A DNA stretch of 64,000 bases from Dendrolimus kikuchii (Eukaryota > Arthropoda > Insecta > Lepidoptera > Lasiocampidae), in contig CM034388.1 in the NCBI GenBank assembly GCA_019925095.2, positions 8,454,501 through 8,518,500 of the forward strand, written 5' to 3'. The stretch's first letter is position 1. Each line of letters opens with the position of its first letter. The notes beneath the pieces are model-generated. The model was not told the origin of the DNA, did no database searches, and worked only from the letters and a program-made list of their open reading frames with translations. Positions 1-20,580 of this stretch are shown piece after piece. A program made the translations under genes and the position numbers.

Positions 1-189
1 ATTCTGGGAAAAAAATCAAAGTTGTAGGAGCTTCAAAAATACTTTTAAAAATGGGTTCATAATTGGTCCTTGAGCAATGTTTAAGACATGGGATGATTTT
101 AATTAAATCCCTTTAAATGGTTCTCTAGACAAATAATGGAAACAGGAGAAAAATGTTCCCTTTACTGGACTGTTAACTACCCAATTTTT
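1..189. other. Intronic sequence of the PHRF1-type gene
   Basis: AT-rich sequence presumed to lie in the intron after the third coding exon of the leftward PHRF1-type gene. I see no exon, RNA gene or clear repeat in it. Confidence 0.4.
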
Positions 190-850
190 AGAGTTCTAAT
201 AGCTAAAGGCAAAAAGGAATCCTAAGGTCTCACTCCAATATCTCGAGTCCCCAGTCATTGGCATTGTCATGGTGGAGGCGGTCAACCCCACCTGTCTCAG
301 TGGTCTCATGTAAAAGTGTGACATTAACATTCAGGATGGTAGATACTTACCGGGCATGGGTGATTTGGTAAGTATTTGTACCGTATAGTGGAGTGGGAAC
401 TAACATTTGAGTGTGGCGCACCCTTGGATACGGCCTTCCACACTCTTACGGAGTGAGCCGGCTGGGGAATACAGGGGTCCCAAACGGAAAATGTATTCGG
501 TCCAGTGAGGTCACTGGAGGGCATGGTAATTGAAGAGGGTATCCTCCCCCACAGAACACCCTGGGTTTGTAGTCAAGCATTGGGGTGTCACAGATGTAAT
601 ATCAATTGGTCTAGTTGTCTAGTTCCTGTGGCGCCTCATAAAAGTGTGAGGTAGGGGTGCAGGTTAGGTTTAGAGGGTAGTTTCACAGTCGACCATTCCC
701 ATGTCCTCCCCTTGGAGGCCATGGGGGTATATGGCCGACCAAGAGTCCCACATGTCCCTTGGCAGACATGTCCCTTTTGTGTCCCCAGGCCTTACCCCCA
801 GGCCCGTGTCCCAAGAAAAAATATTCCCCCTGTGTCATAAAAAAAAGGTG
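190..850 (+). mobile_element. 3' tail of an R1-clade non-LTR retrotransposon
   Basis: A GC-richer block that shares a layout with the 3' UTR of the LINE ending near 46620 and with the tails at 35040 and 37440. It has a TTTAGAGGGTAG motif near 670, then a stretch rich in CCC and GGCC, then TTCCCCCTGTG followed by an A-rich end near 840. No reverse transcriptase frame remains. It lies in an intron of the PHRF1-type gene, in the opposite orientation to that gene. Confidence 0.55.
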
Positions 851-1415
851 TAAAGTGTCATGTCTCTACAGAAATATAAAAAGAAGCACCATCAGTCCCC
901 TCTTACCTTTGAATATTACCAATATCCAAAGTATTTCTATTTGATGTCTAAATAAGTATATATTTTGAGAAAACTGCATAGATATGAATAATTTTAATTA
1001 TTATCGCATTTAGCAATCTCATATTTAATTTATGCATTAAGATTAATATTTTACATTTGTAAAATACTTTTCAAGTCAAATTTACAGTGGTAAGCACTGT
1101 ATGAGCAAGCTTACAGATCAGCCTTGCCATTATAGACTGTCTGGAAAGTTCTAATATTTCAAATTTTATACTACAATAAATAACTATTACTTTTTTAAGT
1201 TCTATAAATTAAGATTTCAATGTTTATTAGTAGATGAACCCTCAAGTTCAAGTATAAATTTCAAGGCCTTTTGTTTTTAATTTGAATCTCTTTCCCTAGA
1301 TATTTTGCCAAATATGGACCATATTTAAAATAGATTTAGTTACAATAATTAACATTTTAAGCAAGAATATAATTATTGCCTGAATACTAAGGAAAGTTCA
1401 TTTATTTGCATATAC
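851..1415. other. AT-rich intron of the PHRF1-type gene
   Basis: Starts just left of the donor of coding exon 3. Very AT-rich with no open frame resembling the rest of a PHD finger, so the next exon must lie beyond the R1 tail or outside the window. Confidence 0.5.
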
Positions 1416-2440
1416 CTCTAAGAGGGGTGGTGTCAGGCAGTGCATATGGTAGCCAAGATCACACCCATCACACAGCAGCATGGTCTCCTCATTGTCTGTG
1501 CTGCGACAAACCTGAGTGCAATCAGAATATACAATGCATATATCCACTTTATCAGAAGGATATAATTCCTCTGCTATTAACAAAAATAACACACTAATCT
1601 AAACTTGCTTAATTTTAATACTAATTTTTTATTTATTTCACACTATTTTATTTTGTGCTTAATTTACAAATGTTTAGTCTTAAGAATTAATAAATTGAGG
1701 TTAATTTGAAACAAACATTTTCTGTGTTTTTATTTTCAAAAATGCACCTTACCTCACAGACAGTAGGGTCTTCCACAACAAGCAGGTCCACTGAAGACCT
1801 ACGCTCCGCAACTTTGACAGGCTCTGTGCGCAGCACCCTGCCACCTGCACATGCCCTCACCACAATAAAATCAAAGGTCATTCTGTCAACTGGACATGTG
1901 TTCACATTCTTGGACCATTCTGTGATACAGTCCAAGCAGAAGATATGTTCGCAACTCTGAGGCGTGCCTACTTCTTGAGTAGTAAAACGCAACAGACAGA
2001 TTGAGCACTTGTCAGAGTTGCCTTCAGAACTATCAGATGCAAAGCCAGAAGAGGGTTTAGGAGCTTGAGCCGGCATCGACGTGGCCCCCTCGCTGGCCCA
2101 ACCCGAGGTGTCACTGTCAGCCTCGGAGTCAGGCACTCGCGGCAGCGCGCGCCTACGCCGGGTGCCTGCCACCACCGAGCTGCCACTGCTGCCGACGCTC
2201 TCTGCGTCACTCACAACCTGCAAGTAAACCACTCTATCAATGACACACACTAAGATCGGTTCCGAGATTTGGTGGTGTAGAATAACTATGAGTCAATTTG
2301 ATCACCCTCATTCTCTTTCTACGTGTCCCGATGGCGGTGACGCTATCATCACTGTCAGATTCAGACGCCGAAGACAGTACCATCACCTTCTTAATCTTGC
2401 GTTTGGGCCGCGGTGGTGAGTCCTCGCCTTCGTCGCTCAT
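1416..2440 (-). CDS. PHRF1: PHRF1-type PHD and RING finger protein (N-terminal exons; gene leaves the window)
   Basis: Three coding exons read on the minus strand: 2440-2306 (45 codons, starting with ATG and Asp/Ser/Lys-rich), 2217-1753 (155 codons) and 1511-1416 (32 codons). All junctions are GT/AG and phase 0. Exon 2 carries a RING finger with CSIC, then CEHIFCLDC, then CPVD; the final ligand is Asp, as in the known PHRF1 family. Exon 3 begins a PHD finger (VCRSTDNEETMLLCDGCD, then YHMHC). The order, acidic N-terminus then RING then PHD, and the phrase EVGTPQSCEHIFCLDC match PHRF1. Vertebrate PHRF1 is a nuclear RING E3 ligase that binds histone marks and the RNA polymerase II C-terminal domain; the same role here is inferred. 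The rest of the PHD finger and the long Ser/Arg-rich tail are not in the window. It is divergent from ZC4H2, with 722 bp between the start codons. Confidence 0.9.
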
Positions 2441-3162
2441 CTTGGCCGAGGATCACGTACAGGTAGAACTCAGTGAGCACGACACGAAGCAATTTGCAAA
2501 GGTGTAAATGACCTTCGAAATGAGATATTTAAGAGATGTGGGGTTGCATTTAACAGATTCATTCGGTTGATAATGTGGAATACTGCACGAAAACTTTATT
2601 ATAAGCGGATCCTTGCATATGCGTAGTCTACAGTTTTATTTTAATATTTTGACAGCAAGCTATCAATGATCAAGCGGCCATTTTCCTTTCAATTCTTTTT
2701 TTTTTTTCATTTGTACTGTCAACTAGTGTGTAGACTATAGACTTTATAATATCCGAACAATTCATATCCGAGCTTTAACTTATAGATAACTTATAAATAT
2801 TTATTATATGACCACTAAGTTCTCAATTTATAACTATTGTTTTATATATTACGAAAATAAAATTGCACAGCGAAACACGATTCATATTTTATTTTGAGTC
2901 TACACACCGGTGCAGTGAAATGAGTTAGCGCATTTGATCGACACGACGCGTGAACTCGCGTGGTGGTGTTAGTTATATGAGTTATATCATCTACTATTTC
3001 GTCTTGTTGATTAAAATTAAGTTTGTTACATTTCTAAATTCTAGCCAGTGTTTACATTACATTTAATGTGATCTGTGCTTTGGATTAAGTATTTGCTGTA
3101 TATTTTGAATATTTCATGCGGGGAAAAGGAATTCAACATTATATTGATTATTGAGGCAAAAG
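2441..3162. promoter_or_regulatory. Bidirectional promoter region between PHRF1 and ZC4H2
   Basis: The only spacer between two divergent start codons (minus-strand ATG at 2440, plus-strand ATG at 3163). It must hold both transcription starts and 5' UTRs. The sequence is AT-rich with a T-run near 2695, and no convincing TATA box at a sensible distance from either gene, which suits two broadly expressed genes. It contains no other coding sequence. Confidence 0.6.
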
Positions 3163-11406
<8,244 letters not shown>

Positions 11407-11943
11407 TCGCCGAGTGTGGCCACGACCCGTACCTCACTGCCGTTAGTTCCCCGAAGCCGACACGGACAGCTGTAGTCACTGACCCCTATTGTTACCACTG
11501 GATTTGTCCACTGTTGCGATAGGGTAACCATTAATATTCAACTACAGTCTTTGCGGTAACCGTCATAAGATTTGAGGGTGCTGCTGTGCTTAATTACCGT
11601 ATTTGTTATTATGGTAACACTGTTTCGTCATTATAGTGCGCGCCTGTAAATCTTGATATTTTGAGACTGTGTTAGATTCAAATTCCGTAGTAATAACGGT
11701 TTTAATGAATGATTTCAATGATAATTATTTTTCTAATTCTCTTTTACGTCACGACGGTTCTGTTGTTGCACAGACTATTTCCATTTTAGAAATTGGATTT
11801 TATAAGACTTCATATTGACATTGTTTTGGAGCAAGACTACTTGTATGTAAGATGACGTGTAAGGTAATAATTGAAATTGTAGTTCTGTAAAATGAAAATA
11901 AATGTGGTTAAATAAAACGCGCGCGTTTTATTTAACCACATTT
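11407..11943 (+). other. Probable ZC4H2 3' UTR and poly(A) region
   Basis: Follows the ZC4H2 stop codon. AATAAA hexamers occur at 11897 and 11911. The second lies inside a perfect palindrome (11900-11943), so the same signal is present on the other strand. The exact cleavage site cannot be seen. Confidence 0.55.
11900..11943. repeat. 44-bp perfect palindrome with AATAAA on both strands
   Basis: Both arms are fully complementary around a CGCGCGCG centre; the left arm reads AAATGTGGTTAAATAAAACG. Each strand carries the hexamer AATAAA in its arm. In RNA it would form a 20-bp or longer hairpin. Confidence 0.95.
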
Positions 11944-14900
11944 CGTTTAACAATTTTTTTGGTTGCCTGCTTTAAGCAATAAAAAATAAATTATTTCAGT
12001 AACTTACAATACTACACCGAACACTTAAATACACACTGGGTGTTGCGGTTTGGCAGATATTCTTTAGTTGTTTTACCATCGAATTTTTCGTTCACTTGTA
12101 TTGAAAATATACTTATTATTAAAATTTCGCATATTTTAACATACATGCATTATATAGCTTATTTATAGATGAATGATATTTTAAGGTCTCATTAGTTATA
12201 AATATGTGTTGTAAATAGCTTATAATAATGAATGTCTAGATTGTGTAAATATCGAGTATATAACAATTAGATAAATGGATCTATGGTTAGTATAATATCT
12301 TTAAACGTTTTCCAGTTAAATGACAAATTGCAATGTGACCACAATCAAATATTAAGAATAAAAGTAAAAAATAGAACAATATTAAACATGGAGTATCATT
12401 TTAAATTTTAGGAGTTTGAGCAGTGTGCATTTGCACTGAAAATTGCTTGTAAAAATATATTTACAGCGCCGCTCTCACTCGAGACGAAAACAAGGACGAA
12501 AGACGTTTGTGAGTACAGGGCCCATTCACGATCCTGCAGTAGTCGGACCTTGCAGGACTTAGAGACATCTGCTTGGTGTTGCCAGACGTATTGCAGGCTG
12601 CAACGACATTCACAGTGAATCCCTTAAGCTCTTTACTCCTACAGTAAGTTTTTTAGTTGACTATATTGACAAACTATAAATGTCAAACTTAAAATATATA
12701 TGTTACAGGCAATTTAGATAATCGGGCATTGTTAACTTAATTAAGTAATATGAACTGATCACTATGAATAATTACCAAGAGCATCGCTCGATTTGATAAA
12801 TCTAGTACTTTAGCCGGGCTATATTAATAGTGACCGACGGCCCATAGTCCATTTAAAAATCATGGTTAGATATAACTTGAATTCATGATTTGAACTGGGA
12901 GTAGGGAAGTCCCTACTTCTAGCTGGGCAATGTGATAAATTCTGTCGTACCGTGCGAATTAAATGGCAACGGCCGGCGAGTGATATAACCGTCGTTTAAA
13001 TAGTTATCAATGAATATATATATGGTAATTAATATGTTCTGACACTCGCCATCCGCGCAGTTTTACTCTCATAAAAATATTTTAGATTATAAATACAATA
13101 TAATATTTAGGGCATGGAAAAGTGGAATCTTCTGATACAAGTAAATTTTGCTTAAAAGAAGATTCCAGCAACTGACTACAAATTGTGCAAGTGTTTCTTA
13201 ACAAATAAATATTTTCATTTTTAATTTCATTCTTACCCGGCGGGCGCTGCCGCGGTTCGTTCGCTCCTCGGTATGCTTTGGTCTAAAGCTAACTCACCGT
13301 TGTGTTCACTGGTGGCGACCTTCGACCACCCCTCACGACTTTCGTATTTAATAATCTTATATTGGTTGATATTTATCATAATAATATCTCCTCTAAACTT
13401 TGTTTGCTAAGCCATAAAGTAAAAAAGTGTCTGAATGTTTTTTTAACTTTCAATAAATTTCATTTAATAAACAATAAGGCTAAAGTTCATCTGGTTTATT
13501 ATATTGCAATAAATACGGTAGTCATTATTCATACTGACCGGGATAAGCGATGAATCACGCAGTATTATTTATATTGCATACTTTATACAAGCGTTATGTA
13601 TACAGACCGGTCATTACTCATAGTGACCGGATTTCTTAAATTGCCCGCAACATTTACATTATGACACAACTTTGACATTTATAATATATCGTGGACGCAC
13701 AATAGGTATATGAAATACTTGGTCACTTGCTGCGCCCCCGTCACACTTTATGTGATCCGCGGTGACACTTTTCTGTTTATACAAACAATGTTTTATTGTA
13801 TAATTTTTTTGTACCGTATTTTTACATATTACTGTTTAATCTTACCTTACCAATGATTGAAAACTGGAAAATTAACAATACTTGTACGGAGTTTGTCCAA
13901 TGTTAATTATTAGTAAAACAGTTGTAAATGAATGGATAAAATGAACTAGAAACACCTTCCATGTAATTGAGTATACGTCATCTATTTAATGATTCACACA
14001 ATTAAACTGGTTTTAGTTGTTTTGTGTCGATTAGTAATGCAGATATTGATTTTAAATTGTGCCAAACATTGAACTGACTAGTTCATACACAGTCATTGTT
14101 ATTGTCGTATAGATTAAAGAAATACGGTTATAAGGGCATTGTTAAGAATAATTTTAACAATTTCTGAAACAAGTGACAGTTGACACAAATGTTGTGTGAT
14201 TAACACTCTTTAAATTGAATATCGAACTTCTCCCAAAAACGTTTTGTATATATGCACTTCAAGAACTTTTTGATTCACCTTTGTATAAATACCGTACCTT
14301 AACCCATTGACGTCTCACTAATTAGTATGGTATAAATAATAAGTTCAATCAATAAATTTTTCAAATCCAGTTTAATTTAAACTATGGTTTCAAAACTCTT
14401 ACGTTCAGTATGGAATTATGAACCAACTAAAAGTATGTATGTGTATATGTATTTCAATTTATGAATGTCCCAAGAGGTATTCGAAAACTATCCCGTTTTC
14501 CAAGAAAAATAGTCTAGTCTGTTCGCTCACGTAATTGATAGTACATGAACTCGATTTCCATGATACCGTGTTCAATATCAGACAAGGCCTTTAAACAAGG
14601 AACACACAAATATACTAAATCAACACGCATTATATGTGCATTAGTATGAATTACATCATTAATCATACGTCTTCATTAGGTTACGATAATTATGTCTTAG
14701 TTCTTATTACTGATAAGAACTGTAAATATTATCATATTGATTATAATAATTGTGTATAGTTTTGTTTTTACAAAATAAAGCCAGTCTATTGATTGATGTA
14801 AATGTATCGTTTTATTGAAAACGCCCCTTTGTGTGTCATTATATCGGACAATGTATTTATTTTACATTTGGATACGCCCACGTCTACGTCTACGGCGGGC

Positions 14901-15470
14901 AGGCAACGAAGATTACACTATTTTACAAATATTTAAAACCAAAGGATATTTTAAGCAGGGCAACGGGTTTACTAATTAGAAAATTTGAAGAAAAACGACG
15001 TATTTCTATATTCTTGTTTTAGTATAAGTCATATCTAAATCAACTGATCTTTATGTGTACTAACCACTTTAAACAACTCCCTAAAAAATTCCCGCGGGAT
15101 TCCCAGAACACAAACTATCGGATCATTTAAAACGAATATAAGCTATCGTTTTAGCGAATACTGTGTCGAAATAAGATAATTGAAGTGAAACTTCTATATA
15201 AACGGGGGGTCTTAGGATTTTTCTGTCACAAAAAAGCATTACGGCCGCATGGAGGAGGTGGAAGGTATATCGCGTGGTGAGAAGCGGCATAATTTTAGAG
15301 TAGACTATGGATGTTTTTTTTTTTTGGTTCCGGATCGAATTCAGTTTTTTTGTTTGATAAAATAAAATATGTTTAAATAAAAAATGCATTCATTAAAATG
15401 TATCAAATCTAACCAAATGATAATTTGCAGTAAACTTGCGAAAAATCGAAATCTATGCTGGGACACATAG
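11944..15470. other. Gene-free AT-rich spacer
   Basis: No convincing coding sequence. Small GC-richer patches near 12470-12640 (CTCACTCGAGACGAAAAC) and 13235-13330 look like old repeat pieces but were not assigned. Around 15085-15110 is a small reversed piece of the CCCGCGGGAATTTT repeat family. Confidence 0.5.
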
Positions 15471-15672
15471 TAGAAGTGAAACTTCAACGGACAAGTGGAA
15501 AAACGAATCGCAACAAAATTTTAATTTAAAGTTTTACGGGCAGATTGTTAATGTACTTGTCCAATTTCAAAAACTGCCCGTAAAACTTCAAGTTAAAATT
15601 TTATTGCGATTCGTTTTGTCACTTGTCCGTTGCCATTCGTTTTTCCACTTGTCCCTTGAAGTTTCACTTCTA
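15471..15672. mobile_element. Fold-back (MITE-like) element
   Basis: Two long inverted arms. The left begins TAGAAGTGAAACTTCAACGG and includes AAGTTTTACGGGCAG; the right contains CTGCCCGTAAAACTT and ends CCTTGAAGTTTCACTTCTA. The right arm carries an extra inserted piece (CACTTGTCCGTTGCCATTCG). The spacer is short and there is no coding capacity. A DNA-only hairpin element is likely; its family is unknown. Confidence 0.75.
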
Positions 15673-17039
15673 TTTTTATACACCCGAACAACTTCAAACC
15701 GCTCCCGGGAAAATTTCATCATCTATAAAGTAATGCGATAGTAACTCGAGCTGTCTATCTGTTAAGCTTTCACGAAACAACTACTGGGAGTACTGGAACG
15801 GTTTTGCTGAAATTTTGTTTAAATGTAGTTTTTATACCGAAAATGGATGTAAAGACTTTTCATGCCAGGAGATGGGATTGTCTGCCTGATAAAATGAAGT
15901 GAATCTTTCCGGGACAAATAGCAAAAATATAAAAAATGTATACAGTGCAATCAGTATTAACGCCTGTTCTTTAAACTAGAAGTATGCACTAGAGCATTAT
16001 AAAAGCAATGTGCTTCACAATCGGTCATTATGTTCCCGGTTCCATTTATAATTGAACGGGTCCCTTTATTCTTATTTTCATCGGATAATATACATTAAAA
16101 ACAATAAAGACACAGAGAAATTTATAAAGAACAAATTGATTATGCTACGGCGCCTAATCATAATTACTTATTTGTTCATGTTTATACTTGCTTACATATT
16201 TGTCGAAGTCTAACTGCATTCAGACAGCTTGAAGAACTAACAAATTACGAAGAAATTACAATAACTTGTCGAATTTTTGGGTGATATTATGGACATTTGC
16301 TGAAAACAGGGGTGCAAGACCTGCGTTGTACCCTGGCGCAGAGTTGTAACACTGTTATACCGTGCATAATCAGCTACTTTGAAAATCATTTAACATCATC
16401 TCAACTTGCTCAACAATAATTCATCACCCATTGAAATGCATGGAATATATGTTTTATGTATGGACAACAGAACATTTTGTTCAAAAACAACGCCTTACGC
16501 TTGGTTTCCCGTTTTACATTCTTTCATAGAAATTGATCCTTACAAGCTACGCTATGATTTAGTGTAATAAATACAGGTAAGATTATTTTTTGAAAATCAG
16601 CCGATTTGATTTCTAATAACCAATCAATCAATTGGCAATCGATTGATTGAATGATAAGTCTTGACCTGGGGTATAAGCTAGCTCTGTGTCACGTTTCAAT
16701 TAAAATCCGTTCAGTACTTGTCATGTGATAAATAGACAAAATATTCTGGAAATTGCATTTACGAAATTTGCTAGTCCGAACTAGCCAACCTGACTTTATT
16801 ATCTATTTTTAATTTATTGTATAATCTCGACACCCCCTACTGATTTATAGCAAGGAGGGCAAGACGGCCTTGGCACAAATTATAAGTAATGGTAATTTCA
16901 TCTCTGTTTTCTTGCTGCCTCAAGCAATGGCCCAGTATTCTGTGCGCAGACTAAATTCATGTTTCGTTTAATGGTATTAAAACAATAACATAACAGTGCA
17001 GGGCCTTGTAACCTTTATCCGGGATTGCAAGGGATGCGT
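15673..17039. other. Gene-free spacer
   Basis: AT-rich with no recognised gene. A short self-complementary stretch of CAATCAAT and GATTGATTG lies near 16620-16650. Confidence 0.45.
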
Positions 17040-17390
17040 AGCATCCGGACACAGGGACCTAGGGGGCGCATGACGAATGAGTTTTTTATTATTGTTTAAG
17101 CACAGCAGACAGACTGACGGCCAAACTGGAACGGAAAGTGCACGGTTACCGTCGCCTATGAACATTAGTAATATCATAGGTCCTGCCAATGTGCTGCCGG
17201 CCTTGAAGGAGAAACTGGAACTTGACCAATGATGCCAGAACATAACTCAAAGTTGTTATGGCGGCATATTCTTGACCACGGATGGTAGCCATCCAGTTGG
17301 GCATATGCCCTACCACCTGGCTGTGGGTTGTTTTGTCGCCTCTTGCGACAGGCCGCCCCACACGACTATGTGTCTTCTTCTTTATTTATA
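17040..17390 (-). mobile_element. SINE-like repeat (GACGGCCC/GGCGACAAAACAACCC family), copy
   Basis: Reads on the minus strand. The plus strand shows GCAGACAGACTGACGGCC near 17104, GGTTACCGTCGCCTATG, GCCATCCAGTTGGGC and CTGGCTGTGGGTTGTTTTG near 17318. The same order of landmarks occurs at 31430-31730 on the other strand. Open frames here are chance readings of the repeat. Confidence 0.6.
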
Positions 17391-17404
17391 AAATTCTAAT
17401 GCTT

Positions 17405-17780
17405 TTTTTAATTGCATGAGTTCAGCAGACAGGGAGACGCCTGTTGGAAAGTGGTTACCAATGTCTAAGAACATTTGCAACACCAAAGGTGCTACAAATG
17501 CGCTGATGCTCTCTTAAGGAATGCTGAAACTTGGCCACTAAAGCCGGAACACAACTCAAGGTCGTTATGGCAGCATGCTCTAGACCAGTTAGTGTTATTG
17601 TGTATGTAACTGAACTCCTAAACCCATGGACCGATCTTGATGGAATTTTTTGTATTTGTTCAAGTGAGCTTAGATTCACAAATGGAATCGGGTTCAGGAT
17701 TTTGATGAAATGTTTTGTGTGTATATAGGTTCTCAATTTTAATTTTTCAGTGAAGAATAACGTCTGCCGGGCCCACTAAT
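17405..17780 (-). mobile_element. Truncated SINE joined to a second small repeat
   Basis: About 17405-17585 repeats the SINE just upstream (GAGTTCAGCAGACAGGGAGA, GCTACAAATGCGCTGATGC). From about 17600 it passes into the other small repeat, marked by TTAGATTCACAAATGGAATC and ending in GTCTGCCGGGCCC at 17762. The junction suggests one element inserted in, or truncated against, the other. Confidence 0.5.
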
Positions 17781-18574
17781 GTATGTAAAAATTTCAAGTC
17801 TTCGTTAAATAAATGTACTACACCAATGTGTAGCGCTATTTATTATATATACACTACATTTTCCTGTAAAATTTCATCAATATAAACCCATTCAATTCTC
17901 AGAAAAATGACTGAGACATATGAAAAAAGATAAACCAGCGGACATAATAAAAGAATAAGCATTTATTTTTGCTAAATTGGTTAAGGAAACAAAAATGAAA
18001 CCTAACATTTAAATGCTATTTATTATTGGTGGTAGGGGGGCGCAAGCTTTTTCGCACCCTGGGGTCCAATAAAGACGGTCTAGTGACTGTAACACACAAA
18101 CAGGCACTAGGTTGAGATCATGTATATGTATATAAATAGAGAAAAGTTCCTTATAGTATAAACCATAGAAGAAGAACACTATCTTTTTCCATGGTATAAA
18201 CACAAGTACGAGTGTGAATATCTCAATAACAAACGGTACTTTGTTTACCGTATAGCTTTAATTTGGACATATTATCTGTGGTCTGTCCGTTGCTCTTGCG
18301 ATTTGCGTCGTATAAATTACAATGACCTAGAAGCAGTTCGCTACACGATAACACAGTGACCCGACTATCCTCCCAGTCACGTGAAAAGATAATTCGTAAT
18401 AATGTTACATTGCCAGATACCGACAGTAATGCCATACGTAATGCGAGAAATGATATCTGTTCATGGTAACGTATCATAAAACAATTAGGGAAAGAAAGAA
18501 CGCATTTAAGGATACAATATCGCTCTTAAAACTATCGATATTAGAATAGCAATGTTTTCAAGAGTAAAATATCG

Positions 18575-18850
18575 AAGTTTGTAACAGCCTCTGTGATTGA
18601 AGCTAAGCCTTTGCCAGTTTTGATTACAGAAACGAAGAGGCTCTGGGTTCGATTCCTGGCAGTTAATATCGTAAAAAAAGTTTATGTGTTTTACATTTAC
18701 TACGGTCTAAGTGTCTGGGATCGGTTCTAGAGTGGTATATTATAGTTAATATCCATTGTATATTAACCAGAACATGTTAACAGAAGCTTGCCTACCTTGG
18801 GAATATAAGTTTGTGTTTATCTACCGATTGTTTATTTATTTTGTTTAGAT
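18575..18850 (+). mobile_element. tRNA-derived SINE, copy 1
   Basis: The head contains a B-box-like GGGTTCGATTCCTGGCAG near 18648, preceded by GATTGAAGCTAAGCCTTTGCC in the place of an A box. The body shares GGGATCGGTTCTAGAGTGGT, TATATTAACCAGAACA and AGCTTGCCTACCTTGG with copy 2 at 20581. No cloverleaf can be drawn, so it is not a tRNA gene. Confidence 0.6.
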
Positions 18851-18906
18851 AGAGAGAGAGAGAGATAACACTTTATTGCACACCAAAATATACAATTACA
18901 AAAACA
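18846..18906. repeat. AGAG microsatellite with element end
   Basis: A short (AG)n run followed by ATAACACTTTATTGCACACC, which recurs near 7213 and, reversed and diverged, near 60450. Probably the end of an old LINE or SINE. Confidence 0.45.
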
Positions 18907-19084
18907 CCATTACAATATTATATATCCGTATTTTCGAAAAAAATTTAGAACAGAAATCAAACTCTTAATAGTACAATTAGAGACCAAACTTAATATATCG
19001 ACGTAACATCGATGTTCATGGACGATATATTGACATTTTTGGATATTTGAGAAAAACATTGATGAAATGAAAATCATAATAAAT

Positions 19085-19440
19085 TAATCTACATATATAA
19101 AAAAGTCGTGTTAGTTACACTATTTATAACTCAAGAATGGCTTTACAGATTTGGCTGAAAATTGGTGGGGAGGTAGCTTAGAACCAGGAGACGGACATAT
19201 GATACTTTTTATCTCGTTGCAACCGGTAGGTGGCGGTGAGATCGGGTCCTAGATTTTTATTTTTTCAGAGCAGAACGTCTGCCGGGGCCGGCAGGCCAGT
19301 CCAGTTGATTAGGAGGATTCTAGAACCCGATCTCAGCGCCACCTACCGGTTCTAATTGTAAATCTAAACCATCCGGGGACCCACTCAACTAACTAACTAC
19401 TAACTAACACGACTTTCTTTTGTATATATAGATATAGATA
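19085..19440. mobile_element. Head-to-head pair of small repeats (fold-back)
   Basis: The outer ends are inverted copies (AAAAAGTCGTGTTAGTTAC near 19100; TAACTAACACGACTTTCTTT near 19401). The inner parts are also inverted: CCGGTAGGTGGCGGTGAGAT at about 19222 against ATCTCAGCGCCACCTACCGG at about 19331. The family is the same as at 10430, 36730 and 49860, here as two copies facing each other. Confidence 0.7.
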
Positions 19441-19989
19441 TATTTCGTGGACACGACGAATTTCGACTGTTTTTGTCATTTGGCTACGAAATCTTAAAGG
19501 TATTTAATAATAATAATACCATATATTATTATCAGAAAATATTGATCTAGTGAATTTTCATCTTAGAAGTTTCATTTTTAAAAATTAATTATGAATAATC
19601 TTGAAACATGGATCTAATGCGGTTACAAGAGTTGACATTGAACATTATTTTAATTCACAAATGGCACTATGATAAAGCATCGTTCATAAGAAGTCATAGT
19701 TATGTCGTTGTTTTGTGGATATCGATATCAATTTTATAAACGATATACCGTTGGCATCACTATTTATTTATAGACTTGCCTTATTCATAATAGTTATACA
19801 TAGTTATATAAGGTTTATAGGCTAAACAAGTAAAAAAGCGTGTTCGCAAAAAGAAAATCGCATTCAAAATGCAATTATGAAAAACACTAACGAACCTATA
19901 AATTTCGTATGGCTATGAGTAGGTGGTAGGCCAGTAAAAGTTGTATTAGCTTAGCGGTTAATGCAGATATCCGACTTTACGATTTACTT

Positions 19990-20400
19990 TTACAATACCT
20001 ACGGATCTCTCACTGTAAGGATCACGGTCAGGGCATGTGGAAACTCGCTGGCCAGGCTCTACTTCGGCGGAGGTAGGTTATTACTGCCGAAATACCCACT
20101 AAAATTCCCCATGTTCCCTCCATTTGCTTACAGACAGGGGCACAGGTGACGGCAATCACCTGATCCGCGTTGGCCCTTGCCGGCCTCATCCGTTGTCACG
20201 TGGTGCAAAGCACCCCGCCGTCAAAGACTGGGAAGCGCGTAACAACTCCACTCCCTCATCCAACGGACTTAAGATCTCCCCTGCGAATAGCCCGCGGCTG
20301 TTTGCTCACGGCGTTGCAGGTCATTCTAGGTCAACACAACGCCGGAGTCTTCGTCTGAAGCTGGAATTCCACTGGGATAACATCAAAGGAATCAAAAAGT
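19990..20400. repeat. GC-rich repeat-like block, unassigned
   Basis: A sharp rise in GC content against AT-rich flanks, with CTGGCCAGGCTCTACTTCGG near 20049 and CGGCAATCACCTGATCCGCG near 20151. The open frames do not resemble any protein I know. It could be the 3' end of an old non-LTR element. Confidence 0.3.
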
Positions 20401-20580
20401 GATATGTGTAGTCAATGAATGCCAGCGAACCTACTATGTTGGCCCTTGTGGGCTCACTATGTATGTGGCGTAAGAAACTTAGCTTTAAGCAAAAGATTGA
20501 CACTAAAAATAAAATACATCAAAATATTAATACGTGGCATAATGATAATGAAATATCTATAAAGTAAGTTCATCTTATAG

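Noticed and set aside
1706..1960. Plus-strand open frames over 1700-2250
   Set aside because: Opposite strand of the PHRF1 RING exon, which has full motif support.
18590..18680. Possible tRNA gene
   Set aside because: Has a B-box-like sequence but no acceptor stem or cloverleaf, and recurs with the same downstream body at 20581; it is a SINE head.
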